Source: Rhizobium leucaenae USDA 9039
GTDB taxonomy: Bacteria; Pseudomonadota; Alphaproteobacteria; Rhizobiales; Rhizobiaceae
Assembly (NCBI RefSeq): GCF_000426285.1
Contig: NZ_AUFB01000012.1
Coordinates: forward strand, 124,001-188,000
DNA length: 64,000 nucleotides
Direction of reading: 5' to 3'
The position numbers and the translations under genes were made by a program. The notes under the pieces were generated by a model. It saw nothing but the letters and a program-made list of their open reading frames with translations. It had not been told where the DNA came from and did not search any database. Position 1 is the stretch's first letter, and each line of letters opens with the position of its first letter. Below are positions 51,819 through 61,065 of this stretch, piece by piece.

Positions 51819-53063
51819 GTGTCGCTGAACGAAACCATCGACGAGATCTACCGCAGCCAATCGCGCCGCGTATTTGCGACGCTGATCCGCCTGCTCGGCG
51901 ACTTCGACCGGGCGGAGGAGGCCCTTCACGATGCCTTTGCGGCAGCGGCGCAGCAATGGACGGAAGAGACCTTGCCGGCCAATCCCTATGCCTGGCTGGT
52001 TTCGACAGGCCGCTTTCGGGCGATCGACCACATCCGGCGGCGAGCGCGCTTCGATGCCTCGGAAGCCGACATCGTCGACAGCCTGTATCCGGAGGGCGAA
52101 ATGATCGAGATCGCCGAAAGCGAAGAGATCGAAGACGATATGCTCAGGCTGATTTTCACCTGCTGCCATCCGCTCATCCCGGCGGAGGCACAGATGGCGA
52201 TGGCGCTCCGCGAAGTCTGCGGCCTGACGACGGAAGAGATCGCCCGTGCTTTCCTCATTTCCGCGCCAACCGTCGCCCAGCGTATCGTCCGCGCCAAGAA
52301 CCGCATTCGCACAGCGCAAATTCCCTACGACGTTCCGGCAAAGGCGGAGTTGCCGGAGCGGCTGGCGCAGGTGCTGCATGTGATCTACCTCGTCTTCAAC
52401 GAGGGCTATTCCGCATCATCAGGCACGACGATCGTCCGCGCCGACCTTGCCGCCGAAGCTATCCGGCTCGGTCGCCTGCTACTGAAGCTCTTGCCCGATC
52501 CGGAGGTTGCAGGTTTGCTGGCGATGATGCTCCTGCAGGATTCGCGGCGGCTCGCTCGTGCCAACGCTTCCGGCGATCTCGTCTTGCTTGCCGATCAGGA
52601 CCGTGCGCTCTGGGACATCAGGGGAATTCGCGAAGGGCTGGCCTTCGCGGCCGAGGCGATGGCGGGCGAAAGCGTCGGCAGCTATGCGTTGCAGGCGGCA
52701 ATTGCCGCCGAGCATGTGCGTCCGGCAACGGCTGATCGGACGGACTGGCGGCGGATTGTGACGCTTTACGATCTGCTGCTGGTGGCGCATCCCTCGCCGG
52801 TGGTCGAGCTCAACCGGGCGGCCGGGGTTTCGATGTGCGATGGGCCGGCTGCCGCGCTGGAGATCGTCAATGGCCTGCTGAGCGAAGATCGGTTGGCCCG
52901 ATATCATCTGGCCCACGCGGCAAAGGCCGATTTCCTGCGCCAACTCAATCGTAAAGACGAGGCGCGACGGTCCTACGAGACGGCGCTTTCGCTATGCCAG
53001 CAGGCGCCTGAGCAGGCGTTTCTGCGCAAGCGGCTGGCGGAACTTGCCGACAAAACGGAATGA
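51819..53063 (+). CDS. ECF42-type sigma factor with C-terminal TPR-like extension
   Basis: A 414-residue ECF sigma factor. Region 2 is at about 10-75 (RVFATLIRLLGDFDRAEEALHDAF, HIRRRARFD), region 4 at about 115-165 (FLISAPTVAQRIVRAKNRI), and the long C-terminal region contains the motif HVIYLVFNEGYSAS and helical repeats typical of ECF42 (DUF6596). There is no adjacent anti-sigma gene, as expected for this group, where the C-terminal extension is needed for activity. The start is a GTG at 51819 after GGAGAG. It probably transcribes its own operon. Confidence 0.9.
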   Translation: MSLNETIDEIYRSQSRRVFATLIRLLGDFDRAEEALHDAFAAAAQQWTEETLPANPYAWLVSTGRFRAIDHIRRRARFDASEADIVDSLYPEGEMIEIAESEEIEDDMLRLIFTCCHPLIPAEAQMAMALREVCGLTTEEIARAFLISAPTVAQRIVRAKNRIRTAQIPYDVPAKAELPERLAQVLHVIYLVFNEGYSASSGTTIVRADLAAEAIRLGRLLLKLLPDPEVAGLLAMMLLQDSRRLARANASGDLVLLADQDRALWDIRGIREGLAFAAEAMAGESVGSYALQAAIAAEHVRPATADRTDWRRIVTLYDLLLVAHPSPVVELNRAAGVSMCDGPAAALEIVNGLLSEDRLARYHLAHAAKADFLRQLNRKDEARRSYETALSLCQQAPEQAFLRKRLAELADKTE

Positions 53064-53072
53064 TAAGCCCTA

Positions 53073-54032
53073 TCAGTGGCGCTTCCTTGAAATCAGCAAG
53101 GCGAGCGCCGTCCCCGTCAGAGCCGAAACGACGATCAGCAGATGTGCGCTGATGCTCGCCTGCGCCAGATTGTCGAGCGCGGCCTTTAGCCCCGGAGCTC
53201 CGAAAGCGATGGCACCGGCGGTGATGCCGGCCGGATAGGTGCCGACCCCTCCGGGCGCGTGCACCGGCAACACCGAGGAAAGCTCGCCCCCTACAGCGCC
53301 ACCGAAACTTGCCGAGAGCGGTGTGACATTCATCAGGCGAAGCGCCCAGGCGAGCACCACGACCTTCACCAGCCAATTGACTATCGTCGTCAGCCAGGCG
53401 CGCGCAAACGCACTGGCATTGGCCGGCAGGCCGCGCTCCAGCTCATGCACCAGCCCCTGCGCCTTTTTTGGCAATGCCTTGCCGGCAAATTTGATCAGCG
53501 GGCGGCGCAGGATGAAAGCGGCGACCGGCAAGAGCAGGAAAGCAAGCCACAGAACCCAGGCAAGAGCACCATAGGGCGAAGCCAGCGCGAGACCGACACC
53601 CGCCGCGGCAAGCAAGGCATGCAGATCCAGCAGCCGCATGACGAACAGCGCCGATGTGCCGCGGGCCAGGGGAATGCCGAATTCGGAACGCATCAGCACC
53701 GGAAAACTGGTTTCGCCGGTGCGGAAGGGCATCATGATGTTGAGCAGATTGTGGACCTGCGTCACACGAAAGAGCGCGGTGAAATGGCCGCCGGTCTCCT
53801 TCGGGAAATAGTCGTAGATGCGCCAGGTGCGCAGGAAATAAGTGCTGGTCAGCAGCGCCAGCGCCAGCAGAATGGGCAGGACACCGACCTTGCCCCATTG
53901 CGCCAGGATCGAACTCCAGCCCCAGAACCACTCGATAAAGACGGCGTAGGCGAGGACCACGCCGGATGTCAGCAGCGTCATGCGGTTGCGAATAAACCAG
54001 TTCTGTCGGCTGGCAACCATCGGAGTCTTCAT
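53073..54032 (-). CDS. Flippase-like / lysylphosphatidylglycerol synthase TM-family protein
   Basis: A 319-residue protein with about eight transmembrane helices of the LPG_synthase_TM (formerly UPF0104) family. Signature segments are FRVTQVHNLLNIMMPFRTGE, HAPGGVGTYPAG and the small C-terminal helix. There is no catalytic synthetase domain, so it may move or scaffold a lipid-linked sugar rather than add lysine. The neighbours across a 94-base divergent promoter region are a GT2 and a GT39, supporting a role in glycolipid transport; this is inference. Its stop is 9 bases from the convergent sigma gene. Confidence 0.85.
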   Translation of the reverse strand: MKTPMVASRQNWFIRNRMTLLTSGVVLAYAVFIEWFWGWSSILAQWGKVGVLPILLALALLTSTYFLRTWRIYDYFPKETGGHFTALFRVTQVHNLLNIMMPFRTGETSFPVLMRSEFGIPLARGTSALFVMRLLDLHALLAAAGVGLALASPYGALAWVLWLAFLLLPVAAFILRRPLIKFAGKALPKKAQGLVHELERGLPANASAFARAWLTTIVNWLVKVVVLAWALRLMNVTPLSASFGGAVGGELSSVLPVHAPGGVGTYPAGITAGAIAFGAPGLKAALDNLAQASISAHLLIVVSALTGTALALLISRKRH

Positions 54033-54126
54033 GTAGTTAAGGCACCAAATGCGAGCGGAGGCAGACGCCGGACATGTCGCTCGTTCCGTCCGGCCGGTTC
54101 TGCCGGTCTTTTAGGAGAAAGAAGAG

Positions 54127-55146
54127 TTGCAGACAACGGCAGAGTCGATCCGCCCCCTGACCGACACGGTAAGTGCCATTGAGCTTTCGCTGGTCGTGCC
54201 CGTCTTTAACGAGCAAGAAAGCGTCGGACCGCTGATCGAGCGCATCTGTTCCGCCATGGTGGGTTTCACCAAGCCCTGGGAACTGATCCTGATCGACGAC
54301 GGCAGCACCGATGCTACGCTTGCCAATGCGCGCCGGTCGCTCGGGCGTGAAGGGCTGACGCTGCGCCTCGTGGAGCTTCAGCGCAATTTCGGCCAGACTG
54401 CCGCCATGCAGGCCGGCATCGACACCGCCACCGGCCGGCTGATCGCCACGATGGACGGCGACCTGCAGAACGACCCGAAGGATATCCCCTCGATGGTCGA
54501 GGAATTGGAGCGGCGGCAGCTCGACCTGCTCGTCGGCTGGCGCAAAAACCGCCAGGACGGGCTTTTCCTGCGCAAGATACCCTCCTGGTGCGCCAATTAC
54601 CTCATCGGCCGCATCACCGGCGTCAAATTGCATGACTATGGCTGCAGCCTGAAGATCTATCGCGCCTCCATCATCAAGCAGGTGAAGCTGATGGGTGAGA
54701 TGCACCGCTTCATCCCGGCTTGGGTCGCGGGCGTCGTGCCGAGCTCGCGTATCGGCGAAATGGTCGTTACCCATCACGCGCGTCAGCACGGCATATCGAA
54801 ATATGGTATTTCGCGCACCTTCCGTGTCATCCTCGACCTGCTATCGGTGATGTTCTTCATGCGTTATAAGGCGCGGCCGGGCCATTTCTTCGGCTCCCTC
54901 GGCCTTGGCCTCGGGGCGCTCGCCGCTCTGATCCTGCTGTGGCTCTTCGTAGACAAGTTCATCTTCGGCGACGATATCGGCAACAGGCCGCTGCTGCTGG
55001 TCGGCGTCGTGCTCCTGCTGTCGTCGGTGCAGATGATCACCACGGGCATCCTGGCCGAGATGATCGCGCGCATATATTATCGCGACGACCTGTCGCCGAA
55101 CTACATCGTCCGCAAGATTTTCGATCGGGATCATCAGGATGCATAG
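54127..55146 (+). CDS. GT2 family glycosyltransferase with membrane anchors (DPM/ArnC-like)
   Basis: A 339-residue GT-A-fold enzyme. It has LSLVVPVFNEQESV, the sugar-nucleotide-binding Asp pair in LIDDGSTD (57-58) and the metal motif DGDLQND (110-115), with two C-terminal transmembrane helices (GLGALAALILLWLF, PLLLVGVVLLLSS). Members transfer a sugar from a nucleotide to undecaprenyl phosphate on the cytoplasmic face. The start is a TTG at 54127 after AGGAGAAAGAAGAG. The end overlaps the GT39 start by 8 bases, consistent with coupled synthesis of donor and transferase. Confidence 0.88.
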   Translation: MQTTAESIRPLTDTVSAIELSLVVPVFNEQESVGPLIERICSAMVGFTKPWELILIDDGSTDATLANARRSLGREGLTLRLVELQRNFGQTAAMQAGIDTATGRLIATMDGDLQNDPKDIPSMVEELERRQLDLLVGWRKNRQDGLFLRKIPSWCANYLIGRITGVKLHDYGCSLKIYRASIIKQVKLMGEMHRFIPAWVAGVVPSSRIGEMVVTHHARQHGISKYGISRTFRVILDLLSVMFFMRYKARPGHFFGSLGLGLGALAALILLWLFVDKFIFGDDIGNRPLLLVGVVLLLSSVQMITTGILAEMIARIYYRDDLSPNYIVRKIFDRDHQDA

Positions 55147-56635
55147 GCTTCTGGTCCGCCGACCGGATACCATCATCCTTCTGCTTGCCGGTTACTTCGC
55201 TCTGGAATTCCTGGTCAGGCTCGCCATGCCGCATGGCATGCGTTACGACGAATCGCAGCAGGCGCTGTTCTCGCAATGGCTGACACTCGGCTACGATTCG
55301 CAACCGCCGCTCTATAATTGGGTGCAGGCGCTGGTGGTGTCCATCTTCGGCCTGTCGCTGGCGGCGATTTCCATCGTCAAGAACATCGTGCTGTTTCTGG
55401 TCTTCTTCAGCTATTACAAGCTGGCGAAGCTGGTCTTGTCCGACAAGGTTTTCGCGGCAATCGCCACGCTGTCGTTGCTGACGATCCCGCAGCTTTTCTG
55501 GGAGGCGCAGCGCGACCTGACGCATACGGTGGCGCAGCTCCTGACCATCAATCTTTTTCTTTATAGCGCGATCCGCACGCTGAAGGCGCCGAGCACAGGT
55601 TCCTATATCTTTACCGGCATCGCGCTCGGCCTTGGCATGCTATCGAAGTATAATTTCGCGCTGCTCGCCGCCGCCGCGGTCATTGCCGTTCTGATGCATC
55701 CGCTGGGCCGTGCGCGCATTTTCGATAAGCGATTTCTGCTGACCCTGCTGATCTCCCTGTTGATCTTCCTGCCGCACGGTTTGTGGCTGATCCACAATCT
55801 CGACCTCGCCTCGGGACGGACCTTGGGAATCATGGAGGAGGATGCGCCACAAAGCGTCTTTGCTAAGCTCCTAAAGGGACCGCTGGAATTCGTGAAGTTG
55901 GTCGTCGTCATCTGCGCACCGACGCTCGTCGTCTATGCGCTGGTGTTCGGCAAAAATCTCTTCAAGAATCTCGGACGGTCGAATGAATGGACCCGCTTTT
56001 TCGAGCTTCTTTTTGCGGCCATCGCCGTGCTTGTACTGATCCTGATCGTCGGGATCGGCATGACGGCGCTGCGCGACCGCTGGCTGCTGCCCTTCCTCTT
56101 CCTGCTGCCGATCTATCTGTGCCTGAAAATGGAATTGGCCGGTATCAAAGCAGCTGATTTCGGCAAGCGCTTTTTCTACATACCGCTGGCGATGATGCTG
56201 ATCATCCCGGCGCTGCTTTTGACCCGCGTCATCTTCCCCGCACTTTTCGGCTCCTATGACCACTACAACACCCCCTACCCCGCTTTCGTAAGCCAGGCCG
56301 TGGCGACTGAGGGCAAGAAGCCGGGATTGGTGCTGACCGACAATTGGCTGCCGGCCGGCAATCTGCATTTGCAACTGCCTGACGTGCCGGCCATGTCGCT
56401 GTTCTTCGGCAATCTGAAGGCAGACTATGAGTGGAGCGCCGACAAGCCGATCCTCGTTGTCTGGCGACCGGGAAAGAACGATGCCGGTGTGCCGGCACCA
56501 CTGGCTAACTGGCTGCATGATACGCTCGGCACGCAATACGCGACGCCGGACATCAAAATCGCGAATGTTCCGTATATCCACGGCAAAGACGGTGACAGGG
56601 CTGCTTTCGCCTATTCCTGGATCTATCCGAAATAG
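55139..56635 (+). CDS. GT39-type glycosyltransferase (ArnT/PMT-like)
   Basis: A 498-residue polytopic membrane protein of the GT39/dolichyl-phosphate-mannose-type family. The N-terminal conserved pattern includes the catalytic acidic pair (MRYDESQQALFSQW, then DSQPPLYNW); about ten transmembrane helices follow, and a soluble C-terminal domain ends the protein. These enzymes use polyprenyl-phosphate sugars to modify lipids or proteins on the periplasmic side. With the adjacent GT2 it forms a synthesis-and-transfer pair. The acceptor, such as lipid A or another lipid, cannot be named. Confidence 0.87.
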   Translation: MHRLLVRRPDTIILLLAGYFALEFLVRLAMPHGMRYDESQQALFSQWLTLGYDSQPPLYNWVQALVVSIFGLSLAAISIVKNIVLFLVFFSYYKLAKLVLSDKVFAAIATLSLLTIPQLFWEAQRDLTHTVAQLLTINLFLYSAIRTLKAPSTGSYIFTGIALGLGMLSKYNFALLAAAAVIAVLMHPLGRARIFDKRFLLTLLISLLIFLPHGLWLIHNLDLASGRTLGIMEEDAPQSVFAKLLKGPLEFVKLVVVICAPTLVVYALVFGKNLFKNLGRSNEWTRFFELLFAAIAVLVLILIVGIGMTALRDRWLLPFLFLLPIYLCLKMELAGIKAADFGKRFFYIPLAMMLIIPALLLTRVIFPALFGSYDHYNTPYPAFVSQAVATEGKKPGLVLTDNWLPAGNLHLQLPDVPAMSLFFGNLKADYEWSADKPILVVWRPGKNDAGVPAPLANWLHDTLGTQYATPDIKIANVPYIHGKDGDRAAFAYSWIYPK

Positions 56636-56699
56636 ATAGCCGATCCCCGATCTGCAGGGATCACCATCTGTTTTTTGACTTTCAACGCAGGAGCCGCTC

Positions 56700-57320
56700 A
56701 TGGACCAGACCGACCCGCACACGAGCATCTTGCCCGATCCCGATGATCTTCCGCCATGGCAAGTTAAAAGCTCCGCCCATCTGCTCCACGACCGATGGCT
56801 GAAAGTCAGGGCCGACGCCTGTGTCACCGCCGAGGGCGTCGAGATTGCGCCCTATTATGTGCTGGAATATCCCGATTGGGTCCAGGTGGTGGCGCTCGAT
56901 GCGGAGGATAATATCTACCTCCTTCAGCAATATCGGCATGCTCTCGGCGTCGTCTCGTTGGAAGTGCCGGGCGGCGCGATCGATGCCAGCGATGCCAACC
57001 CGATCGAAGCGGCTGCGCGCGAACTGAGAGAAGAAACCGGCCTTTCTGCCTCCGAATGGGAGTATGTCGGCGCTCTTGCACCGAATCCGGCCACCCACTC
57101 GAACCTTTCCCATATCGTGCTTGCCCGCAATGTCGAAATCGCCACCAAGCCCGCGGACGATCCGACAGAGCGCACTCGGCTTGTCCGCATGCCGATCCGC
57201 CAAGCCATCGGACTGGCCCTGGAGGGCAAGATGATCCAGAGCATTCACGTCGCGGGGCTGACGCTGGCCCTGCACAAGGCGGGCAAATGGGATGCGTCAG
57301 CCCTGGCGGTTAAAAGCTGA
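56700..57320 (+). CDS. Nudix hydrolase
   Basis: A 206-residue Nudix protein. The Nudix box is GGAIDASDANPIEAAAREL followed by REETGL; compared with the consensus GX5EX7REUXEEXGU it has Asp in place of the first Glu and one extra residue, but the REL-REE-GL core is intact. Such proteins hydrolyse ADP-ribose, nucleoside diphosphate sugars or related compounds. GCAGGAG precedes the ATG. Its stop abuts the stop of the convergent aminotransferase with no intervening base. Confidence 0.85.
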   Translation: MDQTDPHTSILPDPDDLPPWQVKSSAHLLHDRWLKVRADACVTAEGVEIAPYYVLEYPDWVQVVALDAEDNIYLLQQYRHALGVVSLEVPGGAIDASDANPIEAAARELREETGLSASEWEYVGALAPNPATHSNLSHIVLARNVEIATKPADDPTERTRLVRMPIRQAIGLALEGKMIQSIHVAGLTLALHKAGKWDASALAVKS

Positions 57321-58688
57321 CTACGGCTTCATTTCCGCCCACACGGCGTCGAGCGCCAGCCGTGTGATACGTACCATCGTGTCCACTTCCTCATGGCTGA
57401 TGATCAATGGCGGCGAGGCCAGCATACGGTCGGCTGTTGCGCGCAGCACGAGACCGTTGGTCAAAGCGTGATTGCGCACGGCTGAGCCAACCGCGTCCGG
57501 CTTCTCGAAACGGCGGCGCGTGGATTTGTCGGCGGCAAGTTGCAGCCCGCCCATCAGCCCGATGCTGACGGCTTCGCCGACCATATCGTGATCCGCCAAG
57601 CTGCCCCAGGCCTTCGCGAAATAGGGCCCGATATCGTCGCGAACGCGCTCGATCAGCCGCTCATCCTCGATGATCCTCAAATTTTCGAGCGCTGCGGCGG
57701 CGCAGACCGGATGGCCGGAATAGGTGAAGCCGTGGTTGAACTCGCCGACTTGGTTGATCAAGACATCGGCCATGGGATCGCTGACCAACACGCCGCCGAT
57801 CGGCAGGTAGCCCGAAGACAGGCCCTTGGCGATCGGCGCGAGATCGGGCTCGACGCCGAAATGCCGATAACCGAACCAGGACCCCAGTCTTCCGAAGCCG
57901 CAGATCACCTCGTCGCAGACGAGCAGGATATTCCGCGCCTTGCAGATACGGGCGATCTCCGGCCAATAGGTCGAGGGCGGAATGATGACGCCGCCTGCCC
58001 CTTGCACCGGCTCGGCGATGAAGGCGGCGACATTGTCCTCGCCCAGCTCATCGATCTTCTCTTCCAACTCGCGGGCAGCCTTGAGGCCGAACTCTTCCGG
58101 AGAGAGATCGCCGCCCTCGGCATACCAATAGGGCTGGCCGATATGGACGACGCCGGGGATCGGCAGGTCGCCCTGCTCATGCATGTATTTCATGCCGCCC
58201 ATGCTGGCGCCGGCAACAGTCGACCCATGGTAACCGTTGCGGCGAGCGATAACGGCCTTCTTTGCCGGTTTACCCACTGCACTCCAATAGACGCGCGCCA
58301 TGCGAAACCAGGTGTCGTTGGCTTCGGAGCCGGAATTGGTGAAGAAGACATGATTGAAATGCGGCCCGGCATGGGCGCAGACCTTCTCGGATAGAAGCGT
58401 GGCCGGCGTGGTCGTCGTGCCGAAGAAGGTGTTGTAGTAGGGCAGCTCGTTCATCTGGCGGATTGCCGCATCGGCGATTTCTGTTCGCCCATAGCCGATA
58501 TTGACGCACCAAAGGCCGGCAAAGCCATCGAGGTATTTCTTGCCGTTGCTGTCGAAGATGTAGACGCCCTGGCCGCGCTGGATGATCCGGGCGCCATCGG
58601 CATTCAACTTCTTCATGTCCGCGAATGGATGGAGATGATGAGCGGCATCGACGGCCGCGAGATTGGAACGGCTGGAAGTATCGGACAT
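57321..58688 (-). CDS. Class III omega-aminotransferase
   Basis: A 455-residue PLP enzyme of the class III aminotransferase family. PLP site: GSEAN (120-124), Asp259 in VCDEVICGFGRLG, and the Schiff-base Lys288 in APIAKGLSSGYLP. The closest groups I recognise are putrescine/taurine:pyruvate-type transaminases. The start is the ATG at 58688, where conserved sequence begins; an open frame continues upstream into the promoter of the next gene. It is divergent from a glutamine-synthetase-like ligase, the pairing seen in polyamine and amine catabolism. The physiological amine is inferred. Confidence 0.87.
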   Translation of the reverse strand: MSDTSSRSNLAAVDAAHHLHPFADMKKLNADGARIIQRGQGVYIFDSNGKKYLDGFAGLWCVNIGYGRTEIADAAIRQMNELPYYNTFFGTTTTPATLLSEKVCAHAGPHFNHVFFTNSGSEANDTWFRMARVYWSAVGKPAKKAVIARRNGYHGSTVAGASMGGMKYMHEQGDLPIPGVVHIGQPYWYAEGGDLSPEEFGLKAARELEEKIDELGEDNVAAFIAEPVQGAGGVIIPPSTYWPEIARICKARNILLVCDEVICGFGRLGSWFGYRHFGVEPDLAPIAKGLSSGYLPIGGVLVSDPMADVLINQVGEFNHGFTYSGHPVCAAAALENLRIIEDERLIERVRDDIGPYFAKAWGSLADHDMVGEAVSIGLMGGLQLAADKSTRRRFEKPDAVGSAVRNHALTNGLVLRATADRMLASPPLIISHEEVDTMVRITRLALDAVWAEMKP

Positions 58689-58752
58689 CGTTTGCAGAAT
58701 CCCTGTCGGATTGAAAGGCTGACCTCGATCGTTTACGACCATGACGTGAGCA

Positions 58753-60111
58753 ATGGGGATTGACAAGGGCATGGCGGCTGACAACGCAACCGAGGGCACG
58801 GCCCGTATCGAAGTGTTGATAGCGGACATGAACGGCCGGCTACGCGGCAAGCAGATCCCCTTGGAAGCGGAAAAGAAGGTCTGGTCCGGGGCCGTGCGCC
58901 TGCCGACCTCGACGCAATCCCTGGATATATGGGGCGACGACAATGATGACCTCACCGGCCTGTCGCTGACGATCGGCGATCCCGATGGCACCTGCGTTGC
59001 CGATCCACGCACGCTCGCGGACATGCCCTGGGCACCGCCGGGCTCGAAGCAGGTGCTGGCGACGATGCATGAACTCGACGGCAGCCCGAGTTTCCAGGAC
59101 CCGCGCGCCATTCTTGCGGCAGTCGTCGATCGCTATAAGGCCCTCGGTCTGACGCCTGTCGTTGCGACAGAGCTGGAATTCTATCTTCTTGCCGGCGACT
59201 GGCGCGAGCGCGGCATCCCCTCGCCGCCGGCGGCGCTGATGTATCGTGGCGAGCCGAATGGCTATCAGCTCTACGATATGGATGCCGTCGATCTGCTCGG
59301 TGATTATCTCGAAACCCTGCGCGCCTATACCAAGGCGCAGGGTCTGCCGGCGGACGCCACCACGGCGGAATTCGGCCCAGGGCAGTTCGAAGTCAATCTG
59401 CTGCATCGCCCGGACGCGCTTGCCGCTGCCGATGACTGCACCGCCTTGAAACGACTAGCCGAGCAAGCGGCGCGCAAGCACGGGCTCAAATCGACGTGCA
59501 TGGCGAAACCCTATACCGATCATGCAGGCTCCGGCCTGCATGTGCACGCCAGCATCATCGACGAAACGGGCCGCAATATTCTCGACGCGGCTGGCGGCGC
59601 GCCAATGAGGCTGAAATCGATCTGTGCCGGTCTGCTGCAAACGCTGCAGGATGCGCAATTGGTCTTCGCGCCCTACGCCAATTCCTATCGCCGCTTCCAG
59701 CCGGGTTCGTTCGCGCCAATCGACCTCACCTGGGGCTACGGTCATCGCGGAACCGCGGTTCGCATCCCCGAAAAGGATGGACCAGGCGCCCGTATCGAGC
59801 ACCGCGTCGCCGGCGCCGATGCCAATCCATATCTGATGCTGGCGGCAATTCTCGGCGGTATGTTGCTTGGGTTGCAGGATGAGCTCGATCCGGGAGTAGA
59901 GACGACCCCAAGCCATGTGTCGGCCAATGCGCCGCGTCTTACGCATGATTTCCTGACCGCCGTCGAGCGCTTCCGCGCCTCTGCCTTCATTGCCGATATT
60001 TTCGGGGAGCGATATCAGAAGCTCTATGGCGATACGAAGCACAAGGAAGCGATCCGCCATCTGCGTACCGTATCCGATTTTGACTACCGGACCTATCTGC
60101 CGCGACTTTGA
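58753..60111 (+). CDS. Glutamine synthetase-like gamma-glutamyl-amine ligase
   Basis: A 452-residue protein of the glutamine synthetase superfamily. Metal and ATP site residues appear in TELEFYLL, FGPGQFEVNL, GSGLHVHAS, NSYRRFQPG and RIEHRVAGADANPYL. It matches the PuuA-like group that forms gamma-glutamyl-amines. There is no adenylylation-type Tyr motif evident. With the divergent omega-aminotransferase, 64 bases away, it may catalyse the first step of amine use. The ATG at 58753 is used; an ATG six codons downstream is an alternative. Confidence 0.87.
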   Translation: MGIDKGMAADNATEGTARIEVLIADMNGRLRGKQIPLEAEKKVWSGAVRLPTSTQSLDIWGDDNDDLTGLSLTIGDPDGTCVADPRTLADMPWAPPGSKQVLATMHELDGSPSFQDPRAILAAVVDRYKALGLTPVVATELEFYLLAGDWRERGIPSPPAALMYRGEPNGYQLYDMDAVDLLGDYLETLRAYTKAQGLPADATTAEFGPGQFEVNLLHRPDALAAADDCTALKRLAEQAARKHGLKSTCMAKPYTDHAGSGLHVHASIIDETGRNILDAAGGAPMRLKSICAGLLQTLQDAQLVFAPYANSYRRFQPGSFAPIDLTWGYGHRGTAVRIPEKDGPGARIEHRVAGADANPYLMLAAILGGMLLGLQDELDPGVETTPSHVSANAPRLTHDFLTAVERFRASAFIADIFGERYQKLYGDTKHKEAIRHLRTVSDFDYRTYLPRL

Positions 60112-60117
60112 CGGATT

Positions 60118-61065
60118 TCAGACGACCGCGCTGCTGATGGAGTCTTCCTCGGCAGCCCGCGTGGCCGTGCTCTGCTTGACCATCACCCTCAGCTCGCCGG
60201 CATGAAGTTTGAGTGCGACATCGCGTTCCAACGGCAGCAGCTCGCCATCGACCACGCAATTGGCCAGGCTGCGCAGCTTCGGAAAATGCAGGTGCACTTC
60301 GCGCGTATGCATGACCATGACATCGGCGTTTTCGCGGAAGCGGCCACGCAGCATATCGATGGCGAGCCGTGCAACGCCGAGCGGCCGCAACGGCCTTGCC
60401 GTATAGAAGCCGAGTTCGCCGCCGCGCAGATCGTCGGCGTAAAGCAGCGTGTTGGCACCAAAAGGATTGTTGGAGACGGAAATCGCCGAAATATGCCGGC
60501 GCTCGCGAACTCCCTCCGCTTCGAAATCGACATCGAATTCCGGCGGGTTGAAGACGACACCCAAGGCGGCGCGGATGCTGGCAGATATCTTGCCGATGCG
60601 CGAACGATAGCTGTAAGCATTGCGATACCGCACCATTCGCGCGTGCAGCCCGGCGGAAAACTGGTGGATGAATGGCCGGCCGTTGGCGCTGCCGATATCC
60701 ACGTGATCGACCTCGCCGGTCGCAAGCACGTCCAGCACCTGCCAGATATCGAGCGGCAGCCGGAGCGAGCGGGCAAAGAGATTCATGGTGCCGGCCGGGA
60801 TGACGCCGAGGGCGACACCGTTTTTCCAAGCGACCGCGGCTGCCGCGGAAATCGTGCCGTCACCGCCGCCCGCAACGATGCCATCGATATCGTCACGGCG
60901 CGCCGCACGCTCCATGGCGGCAACGACTTCGCTGCCCGAGACGACCAGACCTTCGAAATCATGGCCGGCGTCCCGGAAAACCTGCTCTGCCTTCATTTCG
61001 TAGGCGTCCATGTCCGTCGTCTTGAACGTGCCGCCATCGCGATTGAAAAAGCCGATCAGTTTCAT
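60118..61065 (-). CDS. Diacylglycerol kinase family lipid kinase
   Basis: A 315-residue protein of the DAGK-catalytic/YegS superfamily. The nucleotide-binding GGGDGT is at 66-71 and the second motif is GVIPAGTMNLFARSL; the C-terminal beta-sandwich contains PLRPLGVARL and VVDGELLPLE. It phosphorylates a lipid such as diacylglycerol; the exact substrate is not evident. It is a soluble, membrane-associated type, unlike the small integral DgkA. It is convergent with the glutamine-synthetase-like gene (6-base gap). Confidence 0.87.
   Translation of the reverse strand: MKLIGFFNRDGGTFKTTDMDAYEMKAEQVFRDAGHDFEGLVVSGSEVVAAMERAARRDDIDGIVAGGGDGTISAAAAVAWKNGVALGVIPAGTMNLFARSLRLPLDIWQVLDVLATGEVDHVDIGSANGRPFIHQFSAGLHARMVRYRNAYSYRSRIGKISASIRAALGVVFNPPEFDVDFEAEGVRERRHISAISVSNNPFGANTLLYADDLRGGELGFYTARPLRPLGVARLAIDMLRGRFRENADVMVMHTREVHLHFPKLRSLANCVVDGELLPLERDVALKLHAGELRVMVKQSTATRAAEEDSISSAVV

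Noticed and set aside
51819..53063. ECF41 classification of the sigma factor
   Set aside because: The C-terminal extension is TPR-like with no SnoaL-like domain, and DGPF proteins are adjacent, which fits ECF42 instead.
58689..59111. N-terminal extension of the class III aminotransferase to 59111
   Set aside because: The extra 141 residues are antisense to the glutamine-synthetase-like gene and show no conserved sequence; the ATG at 58688 begins the family domain.
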